Origin: Tausonia pullulans
Lineage: Eukaryota; Basidiomycota; Tremellomycetes; Cystofilobasidiales; Mrakiaceae
Direction of reading: 5' to 3'
NCBI GenBank assembly: GCA_951802195.1
Contig: OX637621.1
Span: 868,001 to 932,000, forward strand
DNA length: 64,000 nucleotides
Shown: piece by piece, positions 45,041 through 56,814 of the stretch
Layout: the number at the start of each line of letters is the position of its first letter
How positions within the stretch are numbered: position 1 is the stretch's first letter
Made by a program: the position numbers and the translations under genes
Notes under the pieces: generated by a model
The model's database searches: none
Seen by the model: the letters and a program-made list of their open reading frames with translations, nothing else
What the model was told of the DNA's origin: nothing

Positions 45041-47501
45041 ATGCAAGCACCCCCACCCCCACCCACACCACTATCCAGCAACGCCTCAGCCAGCTCGAGG
45101 GAGAACACCCCAGTGGCTAATGGTCGCCTTTGCCTGCCATCCTCGTGAGCATCTGTTTTTCCTGTACCTCACGGAGCCAGAGCTGATGCTCTCTCCCTTC
45201 TAGTCCGACCGCGGCTACCGCAATGACCGCCTCCAACGCCATCGCAGGCCCTGGACCTAGCACTCTGGCCCAGTCTCAGTCGAGATGCCGTCGCAACTTC
45301 TGCGAGAGTCACCCAGACGCCCACGCCGAGGCCCTCCGGACGGCTGCTCTCTTTCGGGACGACGACCCCCAGGTCCAGAACGTGCGTCCGTCGTCCTCGG
45401 CGACGCGTCTTCATCGCTCCGTACACAAGTTCCATTGGCTGACTTCCTCATTTTCGCTGTTCACCCACACAGGAGATTCTCCAGCTCATCGCCGAGCACT
45501 TTGCTTCGCCTCGGACGCCCGACCTCCCGGAGACCACCGCGACGCTCCGGGCCGAGATGGGCCTCCGGTCGCGCGAAGAGGAGGAGCTTGAACGCGAGCG
45601 CGACCTGCTCGCCACGAGGCTCCTCGATGGCGATTGGGCGGAAGCTGAGCGTCTCATTGGCGCAAGAATCGATGTTGTTCGGAGCCCAAAGGCCCTCTTG
45701 TGCGTCGTTGGCGGTCGCGTCGTGGCCTGAACGCGTATGCGGCGGCGCTGACCTGCTCCACACTCTTTCGTCTGCTCCACAGGTACAAAATCTACCGCCA
45801 GCAGTTCCTCGAGCTCATCGAAGCCTCGGAATCCCAAAAGGCGTTTAACCTCCTCCTTCGCCGGATCAAGCCGCTTGAATACTATGCCCAGGATGCCGGC
45901 GAGTTTCGCGAGCTCTCGTACCTCCTCTCGGCGCGGTCCGTAGCCGAGGCGCCTCGATTCGCCAGCTGGGGTGGGGCGGTCGATGGCCGGGAGGAGCTCG
46001 TTGAGGGCCTGAGAGCCATGGGCGGAGGAGGTGCCTTTGGGAAGAAGATCGCAACGGGACAGGCTCCATCGTCGGCTTCGCCTGCTGCTGCGGCGTCAGC
46101 CTCTTACGTCCCTGAAGGTCGGCTCGTCGCTCTCCTCCGGCAGGCTGTCGCTTGGCAGGTCCATTCGGCACGGTATCCCTCCAAAATTCTTCCGGCCATA
46201 TCGTCAGTGCACTCTCCGTCCCTCGTTGTTCAAGCAAGCGACTGACCCGCATTACTTCCCGCTCTTCAGGCTTATGCAAGACTATGTTCCTTTCGTGGTT
46301 CCCGAGCGGCTGGAGCACACCTTCCGGACACACTCGGCCAACATCAAGTGCCTTCGTTTTCTCGGCGAGGACGGCCGGCGAATCGTCTCTGGCTCCTCGT
46401 TAGTGGTTCTACCTCAATAGCGCTGTTTCTTCCTACTGACCTTCTGCTTCCCTTCTCACCCTTATCATCAGCGATGCGACTCTCTCCATCATCTCCTCGG
46501 ACCCATCAACAGCCCTCCCTGGCGGACCCACCCGACTCGTCGGGCACAAGTCGCGGGTTTGGGCGCTTGACGTCGACCCCGCTGGCAGGACCATCGTCAG
46601 CGCTAGTGGCGACGGTACTGTCCGCGTCTGGGACGCCGAGCACGAGGATGGAAGATGCCTTGCCCTTTTGGGCACAGGGAGGGATGGCGATGTCTACTCT
46701 GTCAGCTGGGCGAAGAACAAGGTTCGTTGACTTCCTCAGCTGACTGCAGAAGAGTCGTACTCACACTCACGCTCTCTTCTGTTAACCGCTCATGTGTGAT
46801 CACAGAATCAGGTCGTCTCGGGCGGGTACGACCGCATTCTCAAGCTCTATGACGTCGACACCAAAAATACTGTTAAGACTTTCACGGGCCACACTCTGCC
46901 CGTCACCTCTACGGCATTCTCACCGGACGGCAAACTGCTCATCTCCGGGTGCGTTGAAGAGCCTTGCCATGTCATAGCTCCTGTCCTGACACAAACGCTC
47001 TCCTAAAGATCCAAGGACCGCTGCATCAAAGTCTGGGACGTGACCTCCGGTGTTCTCGTGCATACCATCTCCTCGGCCCTCGGTGAGATCTCCTCCGTCG
47101 ATGTCGACTGGCAAGGCCGGCTCCTCCTCGCTTCAGCCAAGGACAACTCGAACACACTTTTCGACCTCCGGATGGTCAAGCCGCTGAAGAGGTTCACCCA
47201 CTTGGCCAACACGTCGAGGAATTTCATCAGATCGGCATTTGCGCATGCGTCGTTGGTCGTCGGTGGGTCGGAAGATGGGCTTGTGTACCTGTGGGACCAT
47301 CATCGGAACCAGGGAGGGACAAGCGGCGAGGATGGGGCGGCCACATCGACGATCGTCGCCGCTGGAGGCACGACGAGCGAGGAACCGATCGCCACTCTCG
47401 AAGGCCACAAGGGTGGCAGCTGCTACGAGGTCCGGTGGAGTGGCGGGTCGCAAATGCTCGCAAGTTGTGGAGACGATCGGACGGTGCGAATCTGGGTCTG
47501 A
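45041..47501 (+). CDS. LisH/CTLH-WD40 protein, WDR26/GID7-like
   Basis: Likely a scaffold or receptor of a GID/CTLH-type ubiquitin ligase, by family. The start MQAPPPPPPTPLSSNASASS joins in frame, through an intron with a GTGAGC donor, to SPTAATAMTASNAIAG. Then come LisH-like EILQLIAEHF and TATLRAEMGL, a CTLH block (LLDGDWAEAERLIGARIDVV, IYRQQFLELIEASESQKAFN, LLLRRIKPLEYYAQDAGEF) and a CRA-type segment (RLVALLRQAVAWQVH). Seven WD40 repeats follow, for example VWALDVDPAGRTIVSASGDG, VSGGYDRILKLYDVDTKN, LLISGSKDRCIKVWDVTSG and LVVGGSEDGLVYLWDHH, ending DDRTVRIWV. About 660 residues. GDWxxAE and the CTLH order favour WDR26/GID7 over the related SMU1, but the two are hard to tell apart by eye. Confidence 0.82.
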
Positions 47502-47832
47502 AGAAAGTGGAGGGCCGAGGGATGGATTTACCATCGTATCGGATGAGAAAACGAGGCCATACGATAAGCAGAGAGAGCCAGAAAGAGATGTGCACATATA
47601 TGTGTCTGAGCGGCGAGCGAACAAAAGAAGGGACAGGCGGAGTAAAGAGAGAGAGTGAGAGATATGGTCTAGGCATAGAGGGAGGATGGAGGATAAGCAA
47701 GGTTGGAGAAAACTGCCCTGAAAAGAGTCCAAAAATGTGCTGAGGAGTCCGATGGGAAGCTGAGTGGACGGTGAGAGAGATTGAAGCGGGAGGGAACGAA
47801 AGAGGGGGAGCAAAATAGAGAAAGAAAAGCAT
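47502..47832. other. Convergent intergenic stretch
   Basis: Two 3' UTRs meet here (WDR26-like on +, glutaredoxin-like on -). Purine-rich on the + strand; nothing else recognised. Confidence 0.5.
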
Positions 47833-49783
47833 CTAGACATCCGCCCGAGGAACGATAACCCGTTTCATCCTAAGGTGGGACAAGGCGCGACGCGTCAGAG
47901 AGACCTGATCAAGATCATAAAGGGGAAACAACGCACTTGGGCTTTTTAAACTTGCCACCCGCAGCAGTGATGACTGCCTTGAGGCGCTCGAGTTGTGCCT
48001 CGTCCTCGTACGGTTCCCTGTGACGGTGACGAGACGAGGCTATTAATCGCCAGCCGAGAGCAAGGACACAATTCGAGAGAAAACTCACTCGACGTCGAAC
48101 CGGCGGCCTCCCACGAGCACAATCGGGTACTCGACGTTCGACTTAAGGTCGAGCAGTCGCGAGAGGACAGGAAGAAGGTGCTGAGAGTCGGCTAGCAGAA
48201 GGGCGAAGCAGACTCGAGTTCAGTGTCTGAGAGATGAAAGTCATCCGCTTGGATACGAGACGAACCTCGGGCGTTGACCTCGATGAGAACGGGCGAAGGC
48301 TGGATGAGTAGATCTGCAATGACCTCCCGCAGCCGACGCGTCTTAGAGTCGCGCTCCTTTCCAAAGAGGACGACAGTCCGCTCGCTCCAGACATGCTCAA
48401 CCATCTGAGCAGGGTGAAGAAGGCACATCAGGAATTGCCGCTGACGCGCGACATTTGGAAAAGGATATCACTCACGTCGGCCATGTCGTCTTCGAGCGAG
48501 TCGCTAGCGAGCGGGTCGAAGTCGAGCACGAGCGCAGGATCGACCTCGCCAGATTCCCCGATTGCTGGAAGTGCGTGGGTGCCCTCCGATGTGAGAAACT
48601 AGAGGGGACGAGGTAGCGAGCGTACGTGCGCGCGCGTAAGGTTCAGTCAGCGCTACTGCCCGTCCTGTCTTCTGCCTCTTTTGTGTGTCTCCCTCGGCGC
48701 GCGACGCGACGGACGCGATACATCGACGAAAAAGACGTCCAGACTTTATAAAGAAAAAATAGCACTCACGTCAACGAGACCAGCGAGTTCCTCCCCTTCC
48801 TCCCAGATAAACTTGCGCGCCGGTTCGGCGGCAGGCACCTTGCGCGCTGGTGGCAACGACGCCCGAAGCTTCCTCAGCCGTTCTTGGCTCGATTCTGCGG
48901 GCGAGACGTCGAGCTTCGAGGAGGAGAAGAATGTGTGGAAGATGAAGCTTGTGATGCAAAGAGAGACGCTTCAAAGACTATCCGTTCGAGGGGGGAGGAG
49001 GGGGCGACCTGAAGAGGAGCAGCGTGGAAGACTTACGAGGAGCAGAGGACAAGGGTGAGAAGAATGAAGACAGGCCACATCCGCTTGCTGAGGAGCTGGC
49101 CCCCGAGGCCGGTCTTATGGGCGCGGTGATGCGAGTGAGCCTGAAACGAGGACCGAATGACAGCCAGCAGGATGATTAGCCGGCGTTCTCCCCCTCACCT
49201 CCGTTTTCTCTCCGATAGCGAGCAGGCAAGCAAGCGAGAAGGTAGCCCGCTCGTGTACCTCACCCACACAACTCACCAGAGGGGGCTCATCGTCGCTCGC
49301 CAGCTTCCTTCGCTTCCCTTTGGTGTCGCTGCCTCCTGTCAGAAGGCCGCCAAGCGAGGCGAAGCTCTGACCGAGCGAGTGCTTGAGGTTTTCGACGGAC
49401 GACCTCCGCTGATTCCCAAAGGCTCCCGATGATGACCCTAGTGCACCGCTGATGCTCTGCCGGCTGCCCCTCTGACGGGTGACGACGTTGAAAGAGAGCG
49501 CGCCGCCAGTACCAGGGCCATGGTCGTCACTGCTGCCGTGTGGCTTGGCGAGCATCTGGCTCTCGGCGTCAATCGGCGAGAGCGGGTGCTGATGATTGTC
49601 GCGCTGGGCATCGGAGAAGAAGGCGTTGACGTACGTCTGGGACGTGCTCGGTGTGAGAGGGTAGACAAACGCCCGGCGCGTCGAAGACGAGGGTTCGCTG
49701 CCCCCGACGGGGCCTCGCGGGTCACTGGGGAGCGCGAGCGAGTTGGGCGAGGGCGGTGTGCCGTGGTTGGGAGGGGTCTGCAT
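47833..49783 (-). CDS. Membrane-anchored glutaredoxin-fold protein lacking active-site Cys
   Basis: Type II membrane protein of Grx6/Grx7-like layout. The cytosolic N-terminus is long and Ser/Pro-rich (start MQTPPNHGTPPSPNSL at 49783), followed by HRAHKTGLGGQLLSKR and one hydrophobic helix MWPVFILLTLVLCSS. The lumenal part has ESSQERLRKLRASLPPARK, KFIWEEGEELAGLVDFL, then the glutaredoxin fold: MVEHVWSERTVVLFGKERDS, KTRRLREVIADLL, VLIEVNARADSQHLLPVLSR, and VEYPIVLVGGRRFDVEPYED with the cis-Pro position (YP) and GG turn. Where redox-active members have CPYS or CxxC the sequence reads KERDSKT, with no Cys. It ends KKPKMKRVIVPRADV. Fold by inference from pattern; probably in ER or Golgi. A catalytic thiol-transferase role looks excluded. 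Confidence 0.75.
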
Positions 49784-51920
49784 CGAGACTCAGGCGAGGA
49801 GAGAAGGAAGGAGGAGAGATAGAGGGAGGAGAGATAGGGGGAGGGGAGAAAAGGAGTGTGGGACGGTCGAGTCAAGGACGAGGGTGTTGGTTGGCGGTGG
49901 CAGAGAGGAGAGGAGCGGAGCCGGCGGACAAAAAGGCCCCTGCCTGCAAGGTGGCGAAGGGAGCACACCGCGTAACGACGCCAGTGCGGACTCGTCCAGC
50001 CGCTTCCATTTGTATCCATCGCGGCTTCTTTCCCTGAAGGATCTGTGGACTTGATGCCCTCTGGGGCCTCAAACCAGCGAGAAAGGGTTCGTGGCGCATG
50101 GATGCCCGCGTTTCTCTTCCACATGCGTGCAGGTTGCGGCAGCAATATGCAGTACTCATCGAAGCAACAGGGTCTGAAAAGGACGGCTCCAGCGTTTTGT
50201 CACCAGCTTGTTCGACAGACAACTGACAGGATTTTGACTGCTGCGCAGAGTTCACAACAAGTGCATGAGCGCCAGTCTCCAACGGAGTCAACAGTCACTC
50301 GCTCGCTCATGCCGTCTGTTCTTTCTCCTTGCATCCGAGACATATCGTCCACGAAAGAACGGGACGCGCGTACCGTCAACTCGGTTTTGTTTTCACTGGC
50401 CTCTGATCGACAAGGTCAGGACGCCGAACCACGGTGACTGACAGCTCGTTCTCTCTCTCTCGATCTAACGCCACTCTGATCCCGCGGAATTGAGGCAACC
50501 CCACACGCTCGACAAAAATCTCACACGCTCCGGTCGATATCCCGACGGCGATCAAGACCAGAAGGAGAGAGACGCTGATCAGCTGCAGGTGCAAGTCACT
50601 AGACATTCGCGCGCGCTGCTTGCAAGCGGCCTCGACCATCCTTGTCGCTTTTCCACGAGCTCTGGCTACGTCAGAACAATAAGGAGGCAAAGCCTATCCG
50701 TAACTATCACTTCTCGTCGTCAAACCCAGCTTGCCTGCCACTGGAGACTCAAGGTACGTCGGCAGGACGACCTCGTTGAGCTGCTGCTGATCGCCGCCGC
50801 ACGACGAGAGCAAAGGCGAAGAAGCTATGCGAGGTGAGATTAATTCCCAGGCCTTGGACGGGAACGTGAAGCGTGACGGAGCACAGTTTGGGGGGATGAG
50901 GACCACAATTGAGTGCCTGGCACGTGCATAGACGCAAGGGAAGAGATCTAGCTGCGCCGAGAGCTGAGCTCAGTCTTTGGGCAAGAGAGGGGGAAGAAGT
51001 GAGGAAGAACATGACGAGTGTGGTCGTTGGGAGACAGAGAGAGAGGGAGGGCACAATTACCCCTGCATCTCGCGCTTGAGCTCAAGCCGAAGCAAAGTGC
51101 ATGCTTCTCTGGATCTGCTGCAAACGTTCCGCTAGACTCTTGGGCTGGGATCCGCTGCGCTCGTAAGACGAAAGACCCAACTCCAGACTCCCGTAAGTAT
51201 GCTCCTTTGGCCTCACCTCACCTCGCTCGTTGACCTCTTCCTTCCCACTCGAACTCAGTGGATCTATGTCATCTTCTTCCGATTTGAGTTCCTAGCCTCA
51301 GCCCAAATCCGCATCCGCCTCTTCGACACAGTCCACTGCCAGCCAAACGACTAAGAAGGACACCATCGACCTCTGCTCGGCGTCCGCACGGCGCTTGACC
51401 GCCAAGTCACCTTCGGCTGGGCGGACGTTTTCCTCCCACCATCAATTAACCCTCATCCCTCACAGTGCAACCGTTCCATCCACTAGCTGAGGTTCGCCTT
51501 CCCCGTACGCTGGCGCGATACCTGAATACCTGGGACAAGGAACTCTACTTCGACCAATGATACCAGAAACGAACGGCTCTGGAGGAAGACAGTGTACTGG
51601 AGGAAGACAGTGTACTATATTGACGGCCATTTGCTCCACATCTTCATATATCATGTCGTTGTTTACGTTTGATCTGCGATCTAGACATAAAACATAATCA
51701 GCGATCGGCAGCGGATCACCTGCCGAGCGAGCGGCTGAGAGGTTGGGCCCGTGCTGCTGACGAATCACTTTCCTCAGTGGCCAGCTCTCGCTCTCTCGGT
51801 CATCAGCGACGACCTGTCGCTCAATCTTCCCTTCAACGACCACATTGCTCCTGCACCCCCCCCTCACGAACTCGACAGAAATTCTCCGGCGCATAACGCA
51901 CCACCACCACATACACGAAC
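49784..51920. other. Large divergent intergenic region, 2.1 kb
   Basis: Lies between the starts of the glutaredoxin-like gene (-) and the thioredoxin-TPR gene (+). No conserved peptide seen on either strand. Contains an 18-bp tandem duplication (listed separately). Confidence 0.5.
51581..51616. repeat. Perfect 18-bp tandem duplication
   Basis: GGAGGAAGACAGTGTACT occurs twice in direct contact, about 300 bases upstream of the thioredoxin-TPR start. Likely a recent replication slippage product. Confidence 0.9.
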
Positions 51921-53153
51921 ATGTCAGCCCCCGAAGAGATCACCTCCGTTGCCCAGTGGAACACCGCCCTCCGGACAGCGACAGCCAGCGGACAGACCGT
52001 TGTGGTTGACTTCCATGCTGTCTGGTGCGGACCCTGCAAGGTGATTCGAGTGCTGATCATGTCGTCTTCTCACCAATGTGACCGCCAAGATCTGACGTGA
52101 CCTCGCGTACCCAGACTATCGCGCCTAAGTACGCTCAGCTTGCGTCCAGCTACCCGCAGGTGCACTTCTTGAGGGTCGACGTTGATAACATGAAGCCCAT
52201 CGCCGCCAAGTAGTAAGTTTGAGTCGATAGAGCCTCGTTTCATTGTTCCTTGTCATTCCCTCCCCGTGACTCCTTCCCCGTTTCGGGGTCAGATGATGGC
52301 CGCGCGGAGAGAACGATGACTGAGCTGTTCCCTATGATCGCCGTCATTCAGCCAGATCTCGGCGATGCCGACATTCCTATCCATCAAGGCCGGCAAGGTC
52401 GTCGAAACTGTACGTCCTTTCTGTCTGTTGAATGGATCGGAAGAAGATGCATATCGCTGACGCCATGTCACGTCTTGTCTCCGGCTAACGACAGCTCAAG
52501 GGCGCCGACCCTGCAGGCCTCACGCGACTCGTCAAGACTCATGCCGGTCCCAATCCTCCCGTTGCTCCCCTTTCCGAAGCTGCTGAGGCCGCCAAGACTG
52601 AGGGAAACGTGAGTTGTGTCCCTTCGACCTTCTGAGGCGACGCGCAGGCAAACTGACGTTCATCGTTACGTCCTATCCACTCCCAGACTCTCTTCAAGGC
52701 CGGCTCATTCGCCGAGGCGGCAGAGAAGTACTCTGTGGCGCTCGAGCATGCTCCCAAGTCGGCCCTGCTGTTCGGCAATCGGTCACTTGCGTATCTCAAG
52801 GCGCAGGAGCCGGAAAAGGCCGCCGAGGACGCTCGGCAGGCCGTTGCGCTGGAACCGCAGGGTGGGAAGGGTTGGGTGAGGCTTGGAGATGCGCTCATGG
52901 CCAAGGGGGATGCGGCTACGGCCAAGGGCTCCTGTGAGTTTCTCGTGTATGTGGTTTTCTCTAGGTGGGCTAATGCTGACAGTAGTCAACACGTGCAGAC
53001 AAGAGCGCGCTTGACCTGCTTCCGGACGGCCTGATGAAGACGGGTGAGTCGTCTCTTTTGGCTCGCTCCTCTATCTTCTCTCTCTTGAGGAAAGTGTACT
53101 GATGATTCGTCTGATTTTCAGAGGTGAAGGAGAAACTTGCCAAGCTTGCCTAA
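51921..53153 (+). CDS. Thioredoxin-TPR fusion protein
   Basis: Disulfide reductase domain followed by a tetratricopeptide module. Start MSAPEEITSVAQWNTALR. The active site FHAVWCGPCK ends exon 1; the next exons give TIAPKYAQLASSYPQVHFLR and DVDNMKPIAAKYQISAMPTF with the cis-Pro, then LSIKAGKVVETLKGADPAGL. After the linker NPPVAPLSEAAEAAKTEG come about three TPR helix pairs: NTLFKAGSFAEAAEKYSVAL, ALLFGNRSLAYLKAQEPEKA and GWVRLGDALMAKGDAATAKG, then YKSALDLLPDGLMKTEVKEK and a short end at 53153. About 260 residues. TPR modules of this kind often bind Hsp70 or Hsp90 tails, so a redox co-chaperone role is possible but inferred. Domain order (Trx first) is the reverse of the plant TDX/HIP proteins. 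Confidence 0.92.
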
Positions 53154-53224
53154 TAACGATCTTGATGCGCCTTCCATGAATCTTCTTCTCTTGTTCATGA
53201 TGCATGCATGTTCAACCCCCCTTC

Positions 53225-55217
53225 TCAAAGCTCCGCCTCGACCTCACCCCTTTCAGCCCCCCTAGCCCCGGCCCCACCAGCCGTCAGCGCACTGCCGATC
53301 TTATATCCGCTGATTTTATCCCAGTCCATCTTCTGCCGCGTGATGGGGAGCGCCCGTCGGAGGGACCGGAAGGCGCGCGAGCCGAGCTGCTCGAGTCGAT
53401 CGTTGATACCCTCTTGGGCCTCGCGCTCGAGCGTCGCGAGACACTCAATGATGGCGGAGGGAGTCGAGGGCGAGGCGACGGGGAGAGTGGTTGTTTGAGT
53501 CGTGCGAAGCTGGACCTGTGGGGGAAAAGAATCAACGGCCAGAATTCAAGGACTGAGTGATAAGTCTACCCACATTGCCCTGCTCGTAATAATGGACGAT
53601 AACGGCGATTGAGGCAGTCAATGTGTTCTCGACCGTGTCGAGCGAGTAGGTAGAGAGCCACTGGCCCGTCCTAGAATCGTGGGTCAGCGCGAGTAGGTCA
53701 CAAAAAGAAGAGAAAAGAAGTCCCACCAGAAATTCTGGGGAGCATACTTGTGCCCCGAGATGACGATGGCGTATTTGCCCTCATCGGCCTCAAAGGCAGC
53801 AGGCGCAGGGGGAGCCGCAGCCTCCTCGACGTCTTCCTTCTCTTCGGCGACCACAGCAGCAGGCTCTGCCGGAGCAGCAGCCGGCTTCTCGTCGTCGTCG
53901 GCCGCAGCGATGGTAGCAGCGGGCTCCTCTTTGGTATCCTTCACAAGTTCCTCCACCTCCTCCTCGAGGTCTCTGCTCGCCTCCTTAGACTCACGCGGTC
54001 CCGGCGCGCCCTCCTCCACGTCCATCTTGTCGTCCGCCTCCTTCGCAACGCCTCCCTCCTCAGCGAGCGCGTCTGCCTCCTCCGCCTCCATTTCCTCCTC
54101 GCCTCTGAGGGCGAGCTTTTCATCCTCAGGTGACGTCGGCTGCACCTCGTCAATGTCAACGGGCTTCTTCTCCTCGGTCTCTCCATCGGCTCTCTCGAGT
54201 TTGAGCTCCTTCTCAACCTCGTGCGCAACGGCAGCGATGTCATCGGCCGTCTCGACGAGCGCAGCCGCGAGCACCGCGTCGACCTTGGTAGGCAAGGTGG
54301 CATGAGGGTTCTCCATAGGAGCGGGGATGTTGTCGTTGTCGGCCGCATGAGCAGAGGCAGGGGTAGCGGCGACGGCGGGGGCCGAAGGGGGTGGAGGAGC
54401 CGGCGCCGCGACGAGAGAGGGGAAGACGATACCCGCGCCGGCCGTGAAGTGGTTGGAGATGTACGTATCGAGCGGGGTTTGGAGGGAGGCACTAATAGAT
54501 TCCAAGGCGGTCAGCGATGCGAGGGTCGACGCCACACGACGATTGAAGGAGGGAGGGGGAAGCTGGCGGGCGAGCGTACAGGTACGAGGTCGTCGCTTCA
54601 GGGACGGTTACCGCTTCGAATGACGTCGCAGCCTGGCAGTGGAGATCCCAGTCAAATCCAGCCAGGTCGGCGGCCTATCGAACGAGGACATGGGGTAAGC
54701 CCGACTCACGAGCTTGACGTGGTCGAACTCGAAGCTCTGGCCGCTGCGGGGATCGAAGTACCTCGGCTTGTCACCGGGCAACCGAGCAGCAGTAGCGACG
54801 ACTGTCTGCACATACGCGCGCGTAACAACATGAGTTAGTCAGACGATGTTGAACCCTTTGTCCCTTCCTCCTTCCCCCAAGACTTTCTGCACTGCACTTG
54901 CCTTGTAGCTCTGGCCGGGAACATCGATGACCGTGGCCCGAGCGTGATTGAACCGCTCGAGGGCGGGGCGGACGACCGAGTCGACGTTTTCGGGGTCGTC
55001 GAAGATGATCTTGACGTCTGAGGTGAGCAAGCAGGGAGATTTGAGCGATGGCGATAGACGAGCGGAGGCCGACAAGGGAGAGTGGGGTTGGGGGTTAGAG
55101 AGGCGAGTACAGACCATTGACGACATCGTTGACCTCGCCCGGCGGGGCCCGCTCAATGAACTTGGAGACGATGGCGACGCGCTCCGAATAAGAGAGCTCT
55201 TCGTAGCTTTCTGACAT
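53225..55217 (-). CDS. CAP1: F-actin capping protein subunit alpha with large acidic insertion
   Basis: Alpha subunit of the heterodimer that blocks actin filament barbed ends. Start at 55217: MSESYEELSYSERVAIVSKF, then ERAPPGEVNDVVNDVKIIFD, a family signature, PRYFDPRSGQSFEFDHVKL, and DTYISNHFTAGAGIVFPS. The C-terminal half resumes with GKYAIVISGHKYAPQNFWTG, QWLSTYSLD and AVIVHYYEQGNVQVQLRTTQ, followed by the amphipathic C-terminal helix region and the end GEVEAEL at 53225. Between the two halves (about 53785-54415) sit roughly 210 extra residues rich in Ala, Glu, Asp and Pro that other alpha subunits (260-290 residues) lack, making about 500 in all. No splice pair removing them cleanly was seen, but a retained intron-like model cannot be fully excluded. 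Confidence 0.9.
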
Positions 55218-55416
55218 GGCTGTGTCGTGGAAAGGGTGAGATGGTGGTTGAGAGCGGGGAAGACGAGCGAGCGGGAGAGGAGGGCACGCGTCGTTAGTTC
55301 GTTCCTCTTGGCTGGGCCGTTTGTTGAGGGCCGGGTTCCGCGCGAGGCCGACGACGGTAGCCAACTGTCGAGCCCCCTCGCGCCACGTCACTTTGAACCA
55401 CCACCAACTCCCCAAG
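55218..55416. promoter_or_regulatory. Divergent promoter between CAP1 and derlin genes
   Basis: A 199-base gap between two outward-pointing starts. No specific element recognised. Confidence 0.5.
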
Positions 55417-56644
55417 ATGGCCAACGTCGAACGATGGTGGGTGTACTTAAACAGGTGTCGTTATATCCAGTCTGATTCGCATCTCGGGTGCGTATTCGCA
55501 GGATCATGGAGATACCGCCAGTCACCCGCGTCTGGGTGGCTGCCTCGGTCGTCGCGTCCGTAGCCGTCGTGCGTACTGCCTTTTGCCTGTCCTCTTGTAT
55601 CATCGAGAGTGTTGGGCTGATGGGATATTATACGAGCGACGATGACAGCAATGCCAGCTTGTGAGCCCGCTTCGACTGTACTTTTCGTGGGAAACCGCTT
55701 TCGGCAAGTTCGAGGTCAGCTTCGGGGAATCGCTGTGGTCTTGCTCGCTTTAGTCGCAGGCCTGACAGTTTGTTTCCGTTCACAGCTCTGGAGGGCTGTG
55801 ACGACCTTCATCTACTTTAGTCCTCTTTCGATGGATTTCATCCTCCACCTCTTCTTCATGTGAGTTGTGAGCACTAGCTCTGTCATCGCTTTCCCGGTTG
55901 ACGGCTCTCCTTTGTCCAGCATGCGATATTCGAGACTGCTGGAGGAGAACTCCTACGCCAACAAAAAGGCCGACTACGTCTGGCTTCTGATTGTTTGCTC
56001 CAGCATGCTTCTCGTGAGTCTTCCACTTGGATCCCTCGCTCGCCTTCTTGCGCTGACGGGCTGCTCGCCCTGTTTACAGCTCATCTCCCCTGTCTTCACT
56101 GTCCCTATCCTCTCCGGCTCCCTCGCATTCGCGCTCGTCTACATCTGGTCGCGGAGGAACCCAACGGTCCAGATGAGCTTGATGGGCATCGTGACGTGGG
56201 TTGCAAGAAGCCACCACCATCCTCCCCTTTCTGCCTGGCTGACGACCACCAATCCTCATCAGCGTCTCTGCGTCGTATCTCCCGCTCTGCCTCTGTGGTT
56301 TCTCCTGGGCCGTTCATGGGAAATGGAGTGAGGCTGTTGCCGATGGGGTGGGGCCGCTCATTCTAATCTGGTCCACTCTATCTTCACTAATTATGACTGA
56401 TCTTCTGTGTGCAGCTCGGCTGCGTCATCGGCCACATCTACTACTACGGCCAAGATCTTTGGCCGAAAGAGATGATGAGCGGCGGGAAGAAGTGGTTCGA
56501 GACGCCGCATTTGCTGTGAGTTGTCAGTCGCTCAGGCACATGTGTGGGCATGCGCTGAACTATCCTTGGGCAACGCTCAACAGAACGACGCTGATCGATG
56601 GACCACCACCGGCGGCAGAGGCTGTTCCAGACCGGGGCCGCTGA
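55417..56644 (+). CDS. DER1: Derlin, ER-associated degradation rhomboid pseudoprotease
   Basis: Membrane protein of the ER that helps retrotranslocate misfolded proteins. Splicing the first exon MANVERW to IMEIPPVTRVWVAASVVASV reproduces the derlin start. Then LRLYFSWETAFGKFELWRAV, TTFIYFSPLSMDFILHLFFM, MRYSRLLEENSYANKKADYV and WLLIVCSSMLLLISPVF. Further hydrophobic segments are LSGSLAFALVYIWSRRNP, with the WR signature (here WSRRNP), and VSASYLPLCLCGFSW. The end contains LGCVIGHIYYYGQDLWPKEM and SGGKKWFETPHLL, the characteristic GHxYYF-like block. A last exon most likely gives TTLIDGPPPAAEAVPDRGR with stop at 56644. No catalytic Ser/His of active rhomboids, as normal for derlins. About 245 residues. 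Confidence 0.92.
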
Positions 56645-56814
56645 GCGAGTATGTCTTTGAAAACACGTGGTCTGGTCGGTCGTGTGAGAGATTCGGGCGT
56701 CTGTCGATGAGCGTTCACCGCTATCAAGCTCGCACAGCGCCGCCTCGTCTGGAAGAGACATCGAGGAAAGAAGAAAATGAAGGCAAGACACGAAATGACA
56801 AGCCGACTGCCCTC

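Noticed and set aside
45041-47501. Assignment of the WD40 gene as splicing factor SMU1
   Set aside because: SMU1 shares the LisH/CTLH-WD40 layout, but the GDWxxAE block and repeat details looked closer to WDR26/GID7. I keep the call at family level.
53748-54305. Long Ser-rich open frame on the + strand opposite capping protein alpha
   Set aside because: It is the complement of the Glu/Ala-rich insertion; GAG/GCC-type codons read backwards give Ser/Leu runs and keep the frame open by composition.
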